A stretch of 64,000 nucleotides of DNA from Devosia epidermidihirudinis (GCF_000971295.1 NZ_LANJ01000012.1:124001-188000); one strand, 5' to 3'. Shown: positions 8,620 through 18,477, counted from the stretch's first letter. Program-made: numbers and translations. The notes: generated from the letters alone by a model not told the origin.

Positions 8620-9459
8620 ATGGACAACAAATCAAGCCTCGTCTGGGTCGATCGCGCCATCATCGCCGTGCTGGTGGTGATGGGTGTGATGATGCTGATG
8701 CCATTCCTGTGGTTGTTCTCGATGTCGTTCCGCCCGGCAGCCGAGGCCTACAAAATGCCACCAAGTTTCTTGCCGCCGTCGCTCGATCCAGCCAATTATC
8801 AGGCCGTGCTAGACTCCAGCGTTCCGTTCCTCCGCATCTACTGGAACTCAATTTATGTGGCCGTGCTGAGCACAATTGGTCAGTTGATTACCTGCACCCT
8901 CGCCGCCTTTGCCTATGCAAGGCTGCGCTTTCCGGGACGGGACGGTCTGTTCTTCATCATGCTTTTCGGCCTCATGTTCCCGGCGCAGGTGACCATTCTG
9001 CCGATTTACCTCGGCTACGCGCAGGTAGGCCTGCTCAACAATCCTTTGGGTCTGGTTTTGATGGGGCTCACATCCAGCTTTGGAGTATTCATGTTGCGCC
9101 AATTTATGCGATCGCAGCCCAAAGAGCTCGAAGAGGCCGCGCTCATGGACGGTGCTGGGTACTGGAAAATCTTCTGGCGGATCTCCCTGCCCCAGCTCAA
9201 GCCGGCCCTGTCGGCACTTGCCATCATCACCTTTACGGGGTCTTGGAACGCCTATTTCCAGCCACGGGCCCTCATTGAATCGCAGAACGCCATGACCCTC
9301 CCTTTGGCCATGGATTTGCTGCGCGGCTATATGGGGCAAGGCAATATCTCGATCGTTATGGCCGCCATGAGCATGGCCATCCTCCCTGTCGTCCTGCTGT
9401 TTCTCGTCGCCCAGAAAATGGTCATCCAAGGCGTCACGATGAGCGGCATCAGAGGCTAG
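8620..9459 (+). CDS. CUT1 sugar ABC transporter permease (MalG/UgpE-like)
   Basis: This is a 279-residue permease with a six-helix MalG layout. The EAA loop ELEEAALMDGAGYWKIFWRI is canonical, and the periplasmic stretch before it carries the usual FRPAAEAYKMPPSFLPPS. The start at ATG 8620 is supported by TAGGAG 8 nt upstream; an earlier in-frame ATG at 8593 overlaps the preceding gene and lacks a good site. It is followed after 3 nt by the GH116 gene, so transport and hydrolysis are co-expressed. Confidence 0.92.
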   Translation: MDNKSSLVWVDRAIIAVLVVMGVMMLMPFLWLFSMSFRPAAEAYKMPPSFLPPSLDPANYQAVLDSSVPFLRIYWNSIYVAVLSTIGQLITCTLAAFAYARLRFPGRDGLFFIMLFGLMFPAQVTILPIYLGYAQVGLLNNPLGLVLMGLTSSFGVFMLRQFMRSQPKELEEAALMDGAGYWKIFWRISLPQLKPALSALAIITFTGSWNAYFQPRALIESQNAMTLPLAMDLLRGYMGQGNISIVMAAMSMAILPVVLLFLVAQKMVIQGVTMSGIRG

Positions 9460-9462
9460 TCC

Positions 9463-12075
9463 ATGACCAATACAGACAACCTGAACAACGCACGCTTCGT
9501 CTATGCAGGAGATCGCGGCCGCCATCTGACCTTTCCACTTGGTGGCATCGGCGCAGGGGGGCTGTCGATCACTGGCGGCGGGCGTCTGGTGGATTGGTCC
9601 ATCCGGAACCGGCCAGGTCTGCAGACCTCCAACGGCTACACCCACTTCGCCATAAAGGCAGAGCAAAATGGCAAGGTCCTCGACGCGCGCGTGCTCAACG
9701 GCCCTTATGAAGGCGACCCGACCGGTTCGCCCGGAACGCGCCGTTTCTTCGACGGCTTTGGCTGGGGCGCCAACCGCAATACCCTCGCTGGCGTGCCGCA
9801 TTTTGCGGAAGCAGTGATGACGGGACGATTTCCCGTCGCCGAGATCGCATTTGCTGACCAGCGCTTCCCGGGGTCCGTCGGATTGACGGCGTTCAGCCCC
9901 TTCATTCCTACCAATGATCGCGACAGCTCGATGCCCGTCGCCATGTTCGAGATCAGCGTGACCAATAATACCGATGGGCTCGTTGACTACTCACTCGGCG
10001 GCACATTGGGCAATCACGGGTGCCAGAACGGCCGGCATAGTTTCGCTGCTACGACAGGTGTGAGTGCACTCACATTGACGTCGGCGGAAGAAGACGTACC
10101 ACTTCACCAGCAAGGCGACCTGACCATCGCGACGGATGCGGATGATGTGGACCATATGGACTACCACTTCCGTGGCCAGTGGTTCGACGATCTCAATTTG
10201 TTTTGGCGAGAGTTTTCTCAGCCGGGACGTCTCCCCCAACGCCACTACGACAAGCCCCGCACCAACAGAAACATGTTCGACCAACCTGAACATGGCACTT
10301 TGGCGGCTCGGTTTTCACTTTCCCCTGGCGAACGCAGAACAGTCAGGTTTGCAATCAGTTGGCACTTCCCAAACGGCAGCGTTTATTGGCACCAGGACGC
10401 CACCCAAGGCCAAGAAGTGGGCTGGCGGAATTACTATGCCAGCGAATGGCAAAACTCAGCCGCTTCTGTCGCCGATGCATTCAATCGCTGGGATGAATTA
10501 CGAGACGCAACCTTTGCGTTTCGCGATACGCTGTTTGGCTCGGACTTGCCACTCGACATCATCGATGCGGCAGCGGGAACCATGGCCGTATTGCGGACGG
10601 GCACAGTACTCCGACTGAATAACGGCGAATTATGGGGATGGGAGGGACAGTTCACCGATGGCGGCGCCTGCGAAGGCTCATGTACGCATGTGTGGAACTA
10701 CCAGCAGGCCGTACCCTACCTGTTTCCCGCGCTTGAACGCACCTTGCGCGAAACCGAATTCAGGTTCAACCAACTCCCCGATGGCGGCCTAACGTTTCGT
10801 CAGATTCTGCCACTCGGCTCCGGGCACTTTCCGCTCAATCCCTGCGCAGATGGGCACTTTGGCGCCATCATCAAGACCTATCGCGACTGGAAGATCTCCG
10901 GCGACACCGAGTGGTTGAGGCGCTATTGGCCCAATATTCGGTCAGCAATGGAATACGCATGGTCTCCGGACAACCCCGACCAATGGGATCCTGAGCGGAC
11001 AGGAGTGTTGTGGGGGCGACAACACCATACGTTGGACATGGAGCTGTTTGGGCCCAACTCGTGGCTGTCGAGCATGTACGTGGCAGCGCTCAAGGCCGCG
11101 GCGGCAATGGCGGAAGCATTGAGGGAAGAGGAGTTCGCCTCCCTCTGCACCCGACTGGGATCCGCCGGCGGCCGGTACATCAACGACCAGCTCTTCGAAA
11201 ACGGCTATTTCGGACAGCAGCTAGACCTGGGTGACAAGGCGCAGATCGAGAGATTTGCGGGGGCCGCCGGAAAAGTTGGCGTTATCTCCGATGGATTTAT
11301 GGAGACCTACTGGTCCGATGAACACGGACAGATCAAGTATCAATTCGGCGACGGCTGCGCGAGCGACCAGATTCTTGGGCAATGGCACGCGGACCTGGCC
11401 GGGCTCGAACCCTTCCTCGAACACGACAAGGTCGAAGCGGCCCTGACCGCGATCTTCGAGCACAACTTCCGGCCAACGCTGACCGATCATTTCAACCCCT
11501 GTCGCGTCTATGCGCTTGAGGACGATGCGGGCCTGCTCATCGCAACGTGGCCCGAGGGCACTGAAAAGCCTGCAGTCCCCGCGCCCTACTCCGAGGAAGT
11601 ATGGACGGGCATTGAGTATGCCGTGGCGTCACATCTGATCCAGCGCGGACTCACCAAGCAGGGATTGTCCATAGTTGCAGGCGCGCGCGCACGGCACGAC
11701 GGCTCTCGCCGCAATCCATGGAACGAGTTCGAGTGCGGTTCGTACTATGCACGTTCCATGTCGGCCTACGCGCTGGTCAATGCCTGGTCAGGCTTTACCT
11801 TTGATCTGACAAAGGGCTCGATTGGTTTTGCTCCAAAGAGCACCGGGCGGTTTTTCTGGTCAGTTGGCGCCGCATGGGGTGACGTTCTGGTTACGGATTC
11901 GGAAGCCCAATTACGCGTGATTTATGGGGCTTTGCCGCTCCAGCAGCTTCTCATCCATGGCAGGGCATTCCGTGCCACCCAGATCCACCAGTTGAAGGCT
12001 GGCGACACGTTGTCATTTAGCGTCGATGGTGACCATCTCACACCGCAGCAGGAGGCTCACAATGGCCAGACTTGA
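9463..12075 (+). CDS. GH116 family beta-glycosidase (GBA2-like, DUF608)
   Basis: This is an 870-residue cytoplasmic enzyme with no signal peptide. The N-terminal beta-sandwich starts with the family glycine-rich block FPLGGIGAGGLSITGGGRL. The C-terminal (alpha/alpha)6 catalytic domain includes CEGSCTHVWNYQQAVPYLFP, where Glu404 is the likely nucleophile by family analogy. Later blocks PCADGHFGAIIKTYRDWKIS and NPWNEFECGSYYARSMSAYA also fit. GH116 members hydrolyse beta-glucosides, beta-xylosides or N-acetylglucosaminides. It lies inside a sugar-importer operon between the permease and ATPase genes, so it probably splits the imported glycoside in the cytoplasm. Confidence 0.88.
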   Translation: MTNTDNLNNARFVYAGDRGRHLTFPLGGIGAGGLSITGGGRLVDWSIRNRPGLQTSNGYTHFAIKAEQNGKVLDARVLNGPYEGDPTGSPGTRRFFDGFGWGANRNTLAGVPHFAEAVMTGRFPVAEIAFADQRFPGSVGLTAFSPFIPTNDRDSSMPVAMFEISVTNNTDGLVDYSLGGTLGNHGCQNGRHSFAATTGVSALTLTSAEEDVPLHQQGDLTIATDADDVDHMDYHFRGQWFDDLNLFWREFSQPGRLPQRHYDKPRTNRNMFDQPEHGTLAARFSLSPGERRTVRFAISWHFPNGSVYWHQDATQGQEVGWRNYYASEWQNSAASVADAFNRWDELRDATFAFRDTLFGSDLPLDIIDAAAGTMAVLRTGTVLRLNNGELWGWEGQFTDGGACEGSCTHVWNYQQAVPYLFPALERTLRETEFRFNQLPDGGLTFRQILPLGSGHFPLNPCADGHFGAIIKTYRDWKISGDTEWLRRYWPNIRSAMEYAWSPDNPDQWDPERTGVLWGRQHHTLDMELFGPNSWLSSMYVAALKAAAAMAEALREEEFASLCTRLGSAGGRYINDQLFENGYFGQQLDLGDKAQIERFAGAAGKVGVISDGFMETYWSDEHGQIKYQFGDGCASDQILGQWHADLAGLEPFLEHDKVEAALTAIFEHNFRPTLTDHFNPCRVYALEDDAGLLIATWPEGTEKPAVPAPYSEEVWTGIEYAVASHLIQRGLTKQGLSIVAGARARHDGSRRNPWNEFECGSYYARSMSAYALVNAWSGFTFDLTKGSIGFAPKSTGRFFWSVGAAWGDVLVTDSEAQLRVIYGALPLQQLLIHGRAFRATQIHQLKAGDTLSFSVDGDHLTPQQEAHNGQT

Positions 12076-13183
12076 ACTTAAGCAGGTCCGCAAGAGCTAT
12101 CAGGCAGTCGAGGTCATTCACGGCATCGATCTCATCGTCGAGGACGGATCATTCACTGTGTTTGTGGGGCCTTCGGGCTGTGGCAAATCCACCTTGCTAA
12201 GGATGATTGCCGGGTTGGAAGAACTAAGCGCGGGAGAGGTCCACATCGACGGCCAACGCTGCGACCACCTGGTACCGTCGGCTCGTGGCATGGCAATGGT
12301 CTTTCAGTCCTACGCGCTCTACCCGCATATGAGTGTCTACGAAAACATGAAGTTTGGGTTGGTGAACGCCAAAACCCCGAAGGACCAAATTGCCCCACGC
12401 ATTCAACATGCGGCCGACATCCTTCAAATCACAACATTGCTGCAGAGGCGGCCATATCAGCTATCGGGCGGCCAGAGCCAACGCGTTGCCATCGGTCGGG
12501 CCATCGTCAAGGAACCCAAGGCATTCCTATTTGACGAACCTTTGAGCAATCTCGACGCGGAACTGCGGGTGAAGATGCGCAGCGAGATCGTGGCACTGCA
12601 TCGCCGACTGAAGACCACAATGATCTATGTGACCCATGACCAGGTTGAGGCCATGACCATGGCAGATAGAATAGTGGTGCTACGCGGCGGGTTGGTTGAG
12701 CAAGCAGGCACGCCCATCGAGCTCTATGCACGGCCAGTCAATCGTTTCGTCGCCGGATTCATTGGCGCACCGCAGATGAACTTCTTCGCGGGCACCGTCG
12801 CCTCGCGTTCCAATGACAGACTCGCTGTCGTGATCGATGGCGGACGCCAGATTTTGGACCTCAGTCAGCGAGGAAGTGGGCTCGGAACCAACGAGGCATG
12901 CACTTTGGGCGTCCGTCCCGAGCATTTGCGCGCGGTCGACCAGGGCGGATTACGCGCAAAAGTGGAAGCCACAGAAGTCCTGGGCTCAGAAACCGTGATC
13001 CATGCCCGCACCGGTATCGGCGAGACGTTGACGGCAACCATGCGCGGCATTCTCGACGTCCGCCCCGGGACCGAGCTCGGCTTCGTCGCCGACGAAGCAT
13101 TCGTCCACATCTTCGACAGCAGCGGCAAAACTCTCCCAACCCTCCGCGACTGGCAGGACGACTACATGTCCGCCGTGGCGTGA
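12062..13183 (+). CDS. CUT1 ABC transporter ATP-binding protein (UgpC/MsmK/MalK-like)
   Basis: This 373-residue ATPase has Walker A GPSGCGKST, Walker B FLFDEPLSNLD and H-loop YVTHDQ, then a C-terminal TOBE/OB regulatory domain (about residues 235-373). The signature is LSGGQSQRVAIGRAI, in which the usual Arg of LSGGQRQR is Ser, a small departure from consensus. Start ATG 12062 has AGGAGG just upstream and overlaps the GH116 gene by 14 nt. It completes the importer: one binding protein, two permeases and one ATPase that works as a homodimer. Confidence 0.93.
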   Translation: MARLELKQVRKSYQAVEVIHGIDLIVEDGSFTVFVGPSGCGKSTLLRMIAGLEELSAGEVHIDGQRCDHLVPSARGMAMVFQSYALYPHMSVYENMKFGLVNAKTPKDQIAPRIQHAADILQITTLLQRRPYQLSGGQSQRVAIGRAIVKEPKAFLFDEPLSNLDAELRVKMRSEIVALHRRLKTTMIYVTHDQVEAMTMADRIVVLRGGLVEQAGTPIELYARPVNRFVAGFIGAPQMNFFAGTVASRSNDRLAVVIDGGRQILDLSQRGSGLGTNEACTLGVRPEHLRAVDQGGLRAKVEATEVLGSETVIHARTGIGETLTATMRGILDVRPGTELGFVADEAFVHIFDSSGKTLPTLRDWQDDYMSAVA

Positions 13184-13219
13184 TAGCCATCAACAAGGCG
13201 GGCTACTAGGGCGCTAACA

Positions 13220-14941
13220 TCAGGCAGGTTGTAGAGCCCTGTTCTGTTTGGTGACGGAGCCCTTCAATTCGCGGATCGGGTTGGCTATCGGAACGGCTGC
13301 GATCAGGGCGCGGGTGTAGGCTTGGCGGGGGGCTTCGAAGATCTGGCTACGCGTGCCCTGCTCGACGATCTTGCCGTGTTGCATGACGGCGACACGATGG
13401 CTGATGCGTTCGACGACGCCCATGTCATGGCTGATGAACAGATAGGAGAGGTTCAGCTCCTGCTGCAGTTCGATGAGCAGGTTGACCACCTGCGCCTGGA
13501 TCGAGACGTCGAGTGCGGAGACGGCTTCGTCGGCGACGATCAGCTTGGGCGAGAGGCTAAGGGCGCGGGCGATGCAGAGGCGCTGGCGCTGGCCACCGGA
13601 GAACTCGTGCGGATAGCGGTCGAGGTGTTCCTCATCGAGCCCGACGCGGCGGACCAGCGCGATGGCGCGATCACGGAGCGCGCTGCCCTTGTCGATACCG
13701 TGGATAACGAGGGGTTCAACGATCTGTTCGAACGCATCAAGGCGCGGGTCGAGGGCGGCGTAGGGATCCTGAAACACTATCTGCATGTCGCGACGGCGAG
13801 CGCGCATGGCTTCGCGATCGAGTTTGAGGATATCCTCACCTTCGAGCAGCACTTGACCGGCACGCGGATTGGCGAGGCGCAGGATGGAACGGCCGGTGGT
13901 GGATTTACCGGAGCCGGATTCGCCGACCAGTGAGAGCGTTTCGCCCTGCCCGATGGTGAAGCTGACATCGTCCACCGCTTTGACATCGCCGACATGGCGC
14001 TTGGGCACGCCTTTGTGGATCGGGAACCAGGTGGAGAGGTTTTTGACCTCGAGCAATGGAGTGTCGATGGCGGGTGCCGGCTTGGCAGATTTCGGATCGG
14101 CGCCGAAAGGCAGTGGGCCGACCGTGCCGGCCATCGAGCCGAGTTTGGGAACCGCCTCAAGCAAGGCCTTGGTGTAGGCCTCGCGCGGGGTCGCAAACAG
14201 GCTGACAACGGGTTGTTCTTCGACCTTCAGACCCTTGCGCATGACCACGACACGATCGGCCATTTCGGCGACGACGCCCATGTCGTGGGTGATAAACAAC
14301 AGGGCCATCCCCTCCTCCCGCGCCAGATCACGCATCAGGTCGAGCACCTGGGCCTGGATGGTCACATCAAGCGCTGTGGTGGGTTCGTCGGCAATCAACA
14401 GGCGCGGCGAACAGGCGAGCGCCATGGCGATGACGATGCGCTGACGCATGCCGCCGGACAGCTCGTGCGGATATTGGGTGAAGCGGCGGGCGGGATCAGT
14501 GATCTGGACGCGGGTGATCAGCTCGATGGCTTTGGCGTCGGCTGTGGCGCGATCCATGCTGCGATGCTGGCGCAAGACTTCGGCGATTTGCTCCCCCACG
14601 GTGAACACCGGATTGAGCGCCGTCATGGGCTCCTGAAACACCATGGCGATTTCGTTGCCGCGAATAGAACGGAGCGTTTTCTCATCGGCGGTGGCGAGAT
14701 CGACGACAGTGCCGTCGCGGCGGGTAAACTTGATGCTTCCGGTCTCGATAGTGCCACCGTTGAAGGCGGTTAGGCCCAGAACCGAGAATGCGGTGACCGA
14801 TTTGCCCGAACCGGACTCCCCGACCACTGCGACGCATTCGCCGGGTTGGACGGTAAAATCGAGCCCCTCCACGACGCGGCTGGTTTTGCCGCCGCGGCCG
14901 AAGCTGATGGAGAGATTTTCGATGCGGAGCAATGCGGTCAT
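13220..14941 (-). CDS. Opp/Dpp-family ABC transporter, fused dual ATP-binding protein
   Basis: This 573-residue protein has two full ATPase domains in one chain, equal to DppD plus DppF. Domain 1 has GESGSGKSV, LSGGMRQR and LLIADEPTTALD. Domain 2 has GESGSGKST, FSGGQRQR and LIVADEAVSALD, where the usual Pro after the catalytic Glu is Ala. The open frame continues to 15280, but ATG 14941 with AAGGAT upstream gives the normal N-terminus (MTALLRIENLSISFG). It is the last gene of the leftward operon 19333-13220 and converges on the CUT1 ATPase gene. Confidence 0.93.
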   Translation of the reverse strand: MTALLRIENLSISFGRGGKTSRVVEGLDFTVQPGECVAVVGESGSGKSVTAFSVLGLTAFNGGTIETGSIKFTRRDGTVVDLATADEKTLRSIRGNEIAMVFQEPMTALNPVFTVGEQIAEVLRQHRSMDRATADAKAIELITRVQITDPARRFTQYPHELSGGMRQRIVIAMALACSPRLLIADEPTTALDVTIQAQVLDLMRDLAREEGMALLFITHDMGVVAEMADRVVVMRKGLKVEEQPVVSLFATPREAYTKALLEAVPKLGSMAGTVGPLPFGADPKSAKPAPAIDTPLLEVKNLSTWFPIHKGVPKRHVGDVKAVDDVSFTIGQGETLSLVGESGSGKSTTGRSILRLANPRAGQVLLEGEDILKLDREAMRARRRDMQIVFQDPYAALDPRLDAFEQIVEPLVIHGIDKGSALRDRAIALVRRVGLDEEHLDRYPHEFSGGQRQRLCIARALSLSPKLIVADEAVSALDVSIQAQVVNLLIELQQELNLSYLFISHDMGVVERISHRVAVMQHGKIVEQGTRSQIFEAPRQAYTRALIAAVPIANPIRELKGSVTKQNRALQPA

Positions 14942-14967
14942 GATCGATCCTTTCAGGCCAAGGGTCA

Positions 14968-14993
14968 GGTCGGCGCCAGGGAGTGCGCCGACC
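14968..14993 (-). promoter_or_regulatory. Intercistronic stem-loop after binding-protein gene
   Basis: GGTCGGCGC (14968-14976) pairs perfectly with 14985-14993 around an 8-nt loop. On the minus strand it begins 14 nt after the binding-protein stop and ends 27 nt before the dual ATPase start. No U-tract follows, so an mRNA-stabilising or partial attenuating role is more likely than full termination. Confidence 0.6.
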
Positions 14994-15006
14994 CGTTGCG
15001 CGCGGG

Positions 15007-16554
15007 TTACTTGACGGTGACGGAACCGGCGCGGAAATCGAGCACGTAGGGGATGTGGCCGGGCAGCGGCGCCCAGGTCACGTCCTGACGCATGCCGTAG
15101 CTCTCGTAGGGCTGGTAGAGGACGACGAAGGGCATCTCTTCCTTCACGTAGGCCATGATTTCCGAATAGGCTTCCTTGCGGACAGCCAGATCGGTCGAGT
15201 AGCGGAACTTGTCCCAGAGCGCGGGGTAGGCTTCGTTGGGCGTCCAAGCCATTTCGGAACCCGAACCCTTGGGCGACCACATCACGCCGAACGAACCGGC
15301 CGGGTCGGCGAAGTACATCGGGTTGGACCAGTTACGGACCATCATATCGGCATCGGGGCCGGTCCATTTGGTGGTCACGTTGATCTCGGCTTTGACGCCG
15401 ATCTCGGCCCACATTTCCTGGATCGCCTGCGCAGCGAGCAGACCATTGGTGTAATAAACCGGGTCCGTATCGAAACGGATGACCGAGCCGTCATAACCGG
15501 CTTCAGCCAGCAATTCTTTGGCCTTCTCGGGGTTGTACTCGAAGGTCTGGTCGGTGGTGTCGTAGAGCTCGCCAAACTGCTCGTAGCTATGGGTGTTCGG
15601 CACCTTGGCCTGATTGCCCCAGAGCGCTTCGTTCAGCAGGTTACGGTCGATGCCCATGCCGAGTGCCTGACGCAGCTTGGGATTGGCCATTGCCGGGTTA
15701 CGCGTGTTGAAGAAAATAACGTGGAACAGCGGCGTCACATTGCCAACGACCTTGAGCGCCGGATTGCTGCCGATGGTGTCGAGCTGATCGGGCGGCACAT
15801 TGGTGATGAGATCGACTTCACCATTAGCCAATGCGGTGACGCGGGTGGCCAGTTCTGGAATGCGGCGGAGCGTGACTTCTTCGAGCGCAGCCTTGTCGCC
15901 CCAGTAGCCGTCAAAGCGGGTCCAGACGAGATTTTCGCCGGGCTGGAAGGACGAGATGGCATAGGGACCGGTGCCGACTGGCGCCAGCATGAACGCGTCA
16001 AAGTCGGATGGCTCGATGGTGGCTTTGTCGCCGGTGAGACCAGCAATGTAGTTCTTGGGGACAATGGAGGCTTCCGAGGTGTTCAGCAGCACTTCGAACA
16101 GCGGCTCAGGCTTGGTCGTGGTGAACTTGACCGTCGCGTCGTCGATCTTTTCGACCGAGGCGAAGTTGTCAAAGAACTGGCGGTGGATGCCGGCATATTC
16201 AGGCGTCATGTCCTGCAAGACACGCTCGAAGCTGAACACCACGTCTTCGGCGGTCATGAGATCGCCATTCTGGAACTTGACGCCTTCGCGCAGCGTAACC
16301 TGGAATTCGGTGGGCGACAGCTGTTCCCAAGCCGTGGCCAGGCCCGGCTTGAAGGTAGCGCCAGCCTGCGAATAGTCCTTCAGGATCAGCGGATCGAAGG
16401 TGTTGTAATAGATCTGGCTACCGTTGTTGCTGAAGTCCTTACCTGGATCGAGCCATGGCGGCAGGTTCTGTACGCCAACGGTCATCGATTGGGCGGTGGC
16501 GGCGGAGATCAGCATGGTGCTGAGCGCGAAGGTGGTCAGAAGCGTCTTGAGCAT
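15007..16554 (-). CDS. ABC transporter substrate-binding protein, family 5 (peptide/oligosaccharide/opine type)
   Basis: This is a 515-residue periplasmic protein with signal peptide MLKTLLTTFALSTMLISAAT and cleavage near TAQ-S. The SBP_bac_5 fold is shown by REGVKFQNGDLMTAEDVVFS near residue 80 and RQALGMGIDRNLLNEALW in the middle. The start at ATG 16554 follows AAAGGA; the longer frame to 16695 has no support. It belongs to the operon with the metallophosphoesterase and two permeases and is flanked by stem-loops on both sides. Ligand unknown; a phosphorylated or phosphodiester compound is inferred from the phosphatase genes. Confidence 0.92.
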   Translation of the reverse strand: MLKTLLTTFALSTMLISAATAQSMTVGVQNLPPWLDPGKDFSNNGSQIYYNTFDPLILKDYSQAGATFKPGLATAWEQLSPTEFQVTLREGVKFQNGDLMTAEDVVFSFERVLQDMTPEYAGIHRQFFDNFASVEKIDDATVKFTTTKPEPLFEVLLNTSEASIVPKNYIAGLTGDKATIEPSDFDAFMLAPVGTGPYAISSFQPGENLVWTRFDGYWGDKAALEEVTLRRIPELATRVTALANGEVDLITNVPPDQLDTIGSNPALKVVGNVTPLFHVIFFNTRNPAMANPKLRQALGMGIDRNLLNEALWGNQAKVPNTHSYEQFGELYDTTDQTFEYNPEKAKELLAEAGYDGSVIRFDTDPVYYTNGLLAAQAIQEMWAEIGVKAEINVTTKWTGPDADMMVRNWSNPMYFADPAGSFGVMWSPKGSGSEMAWTPNEAYPALWDKFRYSTDLAVRKEAYSEIMAYVKEEMPFVVLYQPYESYGMRQDVTWAPLPGHIPYVLDFRAGSVTVK

Positions 16555-16628
16555 TGTGGTGTCCTTTAGCAGTCGGGCAGCCGTTTGGGTTCGCTGTCGG
16601 GAAGACATCGGCTGAGGAGAGAACTTGG

Positions 16629-16648
16629 TCCGGCGCCGTGGCGCCGGA
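16629..16648 (-). promoter_or_regulatory. Intercistronic stem-loop between permease and binding-protein genes
   Basis: TCCGGCGCC (16629-16637) and GGCGCCGGA (16640-16648) are perfect inverted arms separated by only 2 nt. The element sits in the 97-nt gap downstream of the DppC-like stop (16652) and upstream of the binding-protein start (16554) on the minus strand. It may separate processing products so the binding-protein message outlives the permease message. Confidence 0.5.
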
Positions 16649-16651
16649 GGG

Positions 16652-17557
16652 TTATTTGAGGCGGATGTCGAGAGCGTCGCGCAGCCAGTCGCCAATCAGC
16701 AGAACCTGGAGCGAAACGAACATGATGGCGCAGGCGGGAACGAGGGCGATCCACGGCGAGGACGCCAGATAGTCGCGGCCCAATCCGACCATGGAGCCCA
16801 GCGTGGCCGTTGGTGGCTGCACGCCAAGACCGAGAAAGGACAGCGAGGATTCCGCCAGGATCAGCGCCGAGAAGGTCATCGTCCACACCACAATGATCGG
16901 GGAAGCGATATTGGGCAGGATGTGTTTGACTAGGATGCGGCCGTGGGGTGCGCCAGCCGCAACGGCTGCTTCCACGAAGGGCATGCGGGACACCGCCAGC
17001 ACCTGGGCACGAACGACGCGGGCATACACTTCCCACCCGGCAAGGCCGATGGTGACGATGAGCACCGGCAAGGAATTGCCGAACACCGCGATCACCACCA
17101 GGGCGATCAGGGTGAAGGGAATGGCGAGCTGGATATCGACCACCGCCATGATGACCCCACCAAACCAGCCGCGAGCATAGCCCGCGATGATACCGAGCGT
17201 GGTGCCGAGCACGAGGCTGATCATGCTGCCGATCAGGGCGATGGCGAGGGTCAGCCGCAGGCCATGCAAGGAGCGCGACAGCATATCGCGACCGAGCTGA
17301 TCGGTACCCAAGAGATAGGTTGGATTGGCGCCGCCGAACCCAACGGGTGGCTTGAGGCGGGCCAGCAACTTTTGCGCGTCGGGATCGAACGGGGCGATCC
17401 ATTGGGCCAGTGCGGCCACGATCAACACCAGTGCGAAGAGGCACAGATTGGCGCGGGTGAAGAGATTGGCCCGCGACCAGAGGGTCTTGAAGAGATTGGG
17501 CTTGCCCTTGTGGGTCGACGCGCGGGGCGGAGCAAAAGCGACGGTGAGCTCAGTCAT
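16652..17557 (-). CDS. Opp/Dpp-family ABC transporter permease (DppC-like)
   Basis: This is a 301-residue permease. A 35-residue cytoplasmic N-terminus precedes helix 1 (LCLFALVLIVAALAQW). Then come the DppC hallmark LLGTDQLGRDMLSRSLHGLR and five more helices, with the EAA-like loop RMPFVEAAVAAGAPHGRIL. The gene overlaps the DppB-like gene by 4 nt (17554-17557). It acts with the product of 17554-18477 as the membrane pore. Confidence 0.92.
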   Translation of the reverse strand: MTELTVAFAPPRASTHKGKPNLFKTLWSRANLFTRANLCLFALVLIVAALAQWIAPFDPDAQKLLARLKPPVGFGGANPTYLLGTDQLGRDMLSRSLHGLRLTLAIALIGSMISLVLGTTLGIIAGYARGWFGGVIMAVVDIQLAIPFTLIALVVIAVFGNSLPVLIVTIGLAGWEVYARVVRAQVLAVSRMPFVEAAVAAGAPHGRILVKHILPNIASPIIVVWTMTFSALILAESSLSFLGLGVQPPTATLGSMVGLGRDYLASSPWIALVPACAIMFVSLQVLLIGDWLRDALDIRLK

Positions 17558-18477
17558 GATGCAGCGACTTTCACGCGAGGATCGAGAGCGGCGTAGGCAT
17601 AATCGACGATGAGCGAGCTGGTGACGACGATGAGCGCGATCAGGATGACGCCGAACTGCAGCACCGGATAATCGCGGCCGATGGCGGAGTAGACGACGAG
17701 ATCGCCAATCCCCTTGGTGGCAAAGACGCTTTCGACGATGACGACGCGTCCAACCATGCCGGCGACCTGCAAGCCGAGGATGGTCACAACTGGGATCGCG
17801 GCATTGCGCAGGGCGTGTTTGCCGACCACCAGATGCTCGGGCAAGCCTTTGGCCCGGGCGGTGCGCAGATAATCCTGCCCCAGCACATCGAGCAGGGCAT
17901 TGCGGCTGAAGCGGATGATCTCGGCCAGCATGGGCGCCGCGAGAACGATGGCCGGCATCAGGAAGTGAATGGGCGTCATCGAGCCGGAACTGGGCAGCCA
18001 GTGCAGGTTGAACGAAAAGATCAGGATCATGATGATCGCCAGGACGAAATTGGGCGTGGCGTAGCCGACGAAGGCCAGGCTCATGATCGCAGCGCCGAAG
18101 GCATTGCCCCGATTGAGCGCCGCCGCCAGCCCCAGCGGCAGCCCCAATGCCACCGCCAATGTCAGCGCATAGGCAAACAGGGTCAGCGTATTGGGCAGGC
18201 GCTCGGCATAGATAGCGATGACGGGGCGGCGTTCATATAGCCCGTTGCCCATATCGCCGGTGAACAGCCCCTGCAGATAGTGCAGGAACTGATTGAGCAG
18301 CGGCTGATCGAGGCCCATCTGGGAGATCATCAACTGCTTGGTCTGCATGTCGATGCCGGGCGGCAACAGATAGTCCGCCGCATTGCCCGAGAGGCGCGTG
18401 GCGAAGAACACGGCGGCGATGACGACGCCGAGCGTCGCAATCGCCCCCAGGGTGCGGCGGGCTAGTTGATCAAGCAT
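17554..18477 (-). CDS. Opp/Dpp-family ABC transporter permease (DppB-like)
   Basis: This is a 307-residue permease with N-terminal helix LGAIATLGVVIAAVFFATRL and the DppB family periplasmic region QMGLDQPLLNQFLHYLQGLF. The EAA-like loop is DYLRTARAKGLPEHLVVGKH, and the C-terminus AALDPRVKV is standard. It overlaps the metallophosphoesterase gene by 8 nt at its start, showing that enzyme and transporter are translated from one message. Confidence 0.92.
   Translation of the reverse strand: MLDQLARRTLGAIATLGVVIAAVFFATRLSGNAADYLLPPGIDMQTKQLMISQMGLDQPLLNQFLHYLQGLFTGDMGNGLYERRPVIAIYAERLPNTLTLFAYALTLAVALGLPLGLAAALNRGNAFGAAIMSLAFVGYATPNFVLAIIMILIFSFNLHWLPSSGSMTPIHFLMPAIVLAAPMLAEIIRFSRNALLDVLGQDYLRTARAKGLPEHLVVGKHALRNAAIPVVTILGLQVAGMVGRVVIVESVFATKGIGDLVVYSAIGRDYPVLQFGVILIALIVVTSSLIVDYAYAALDPRVKVAAS

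Noticed and set aside
14983..16569. 528-codon plus-strand open frame opposite the binding-protein gene
   Set aside because: It mirrors the family 5 binding-protein gene on the minus strand, which has a signal peptide, ribosome site and family motifs. The plus-strand translation is rich in Arg, Gly and His with no motif, typical of antisense frames in GC-rich DNA.
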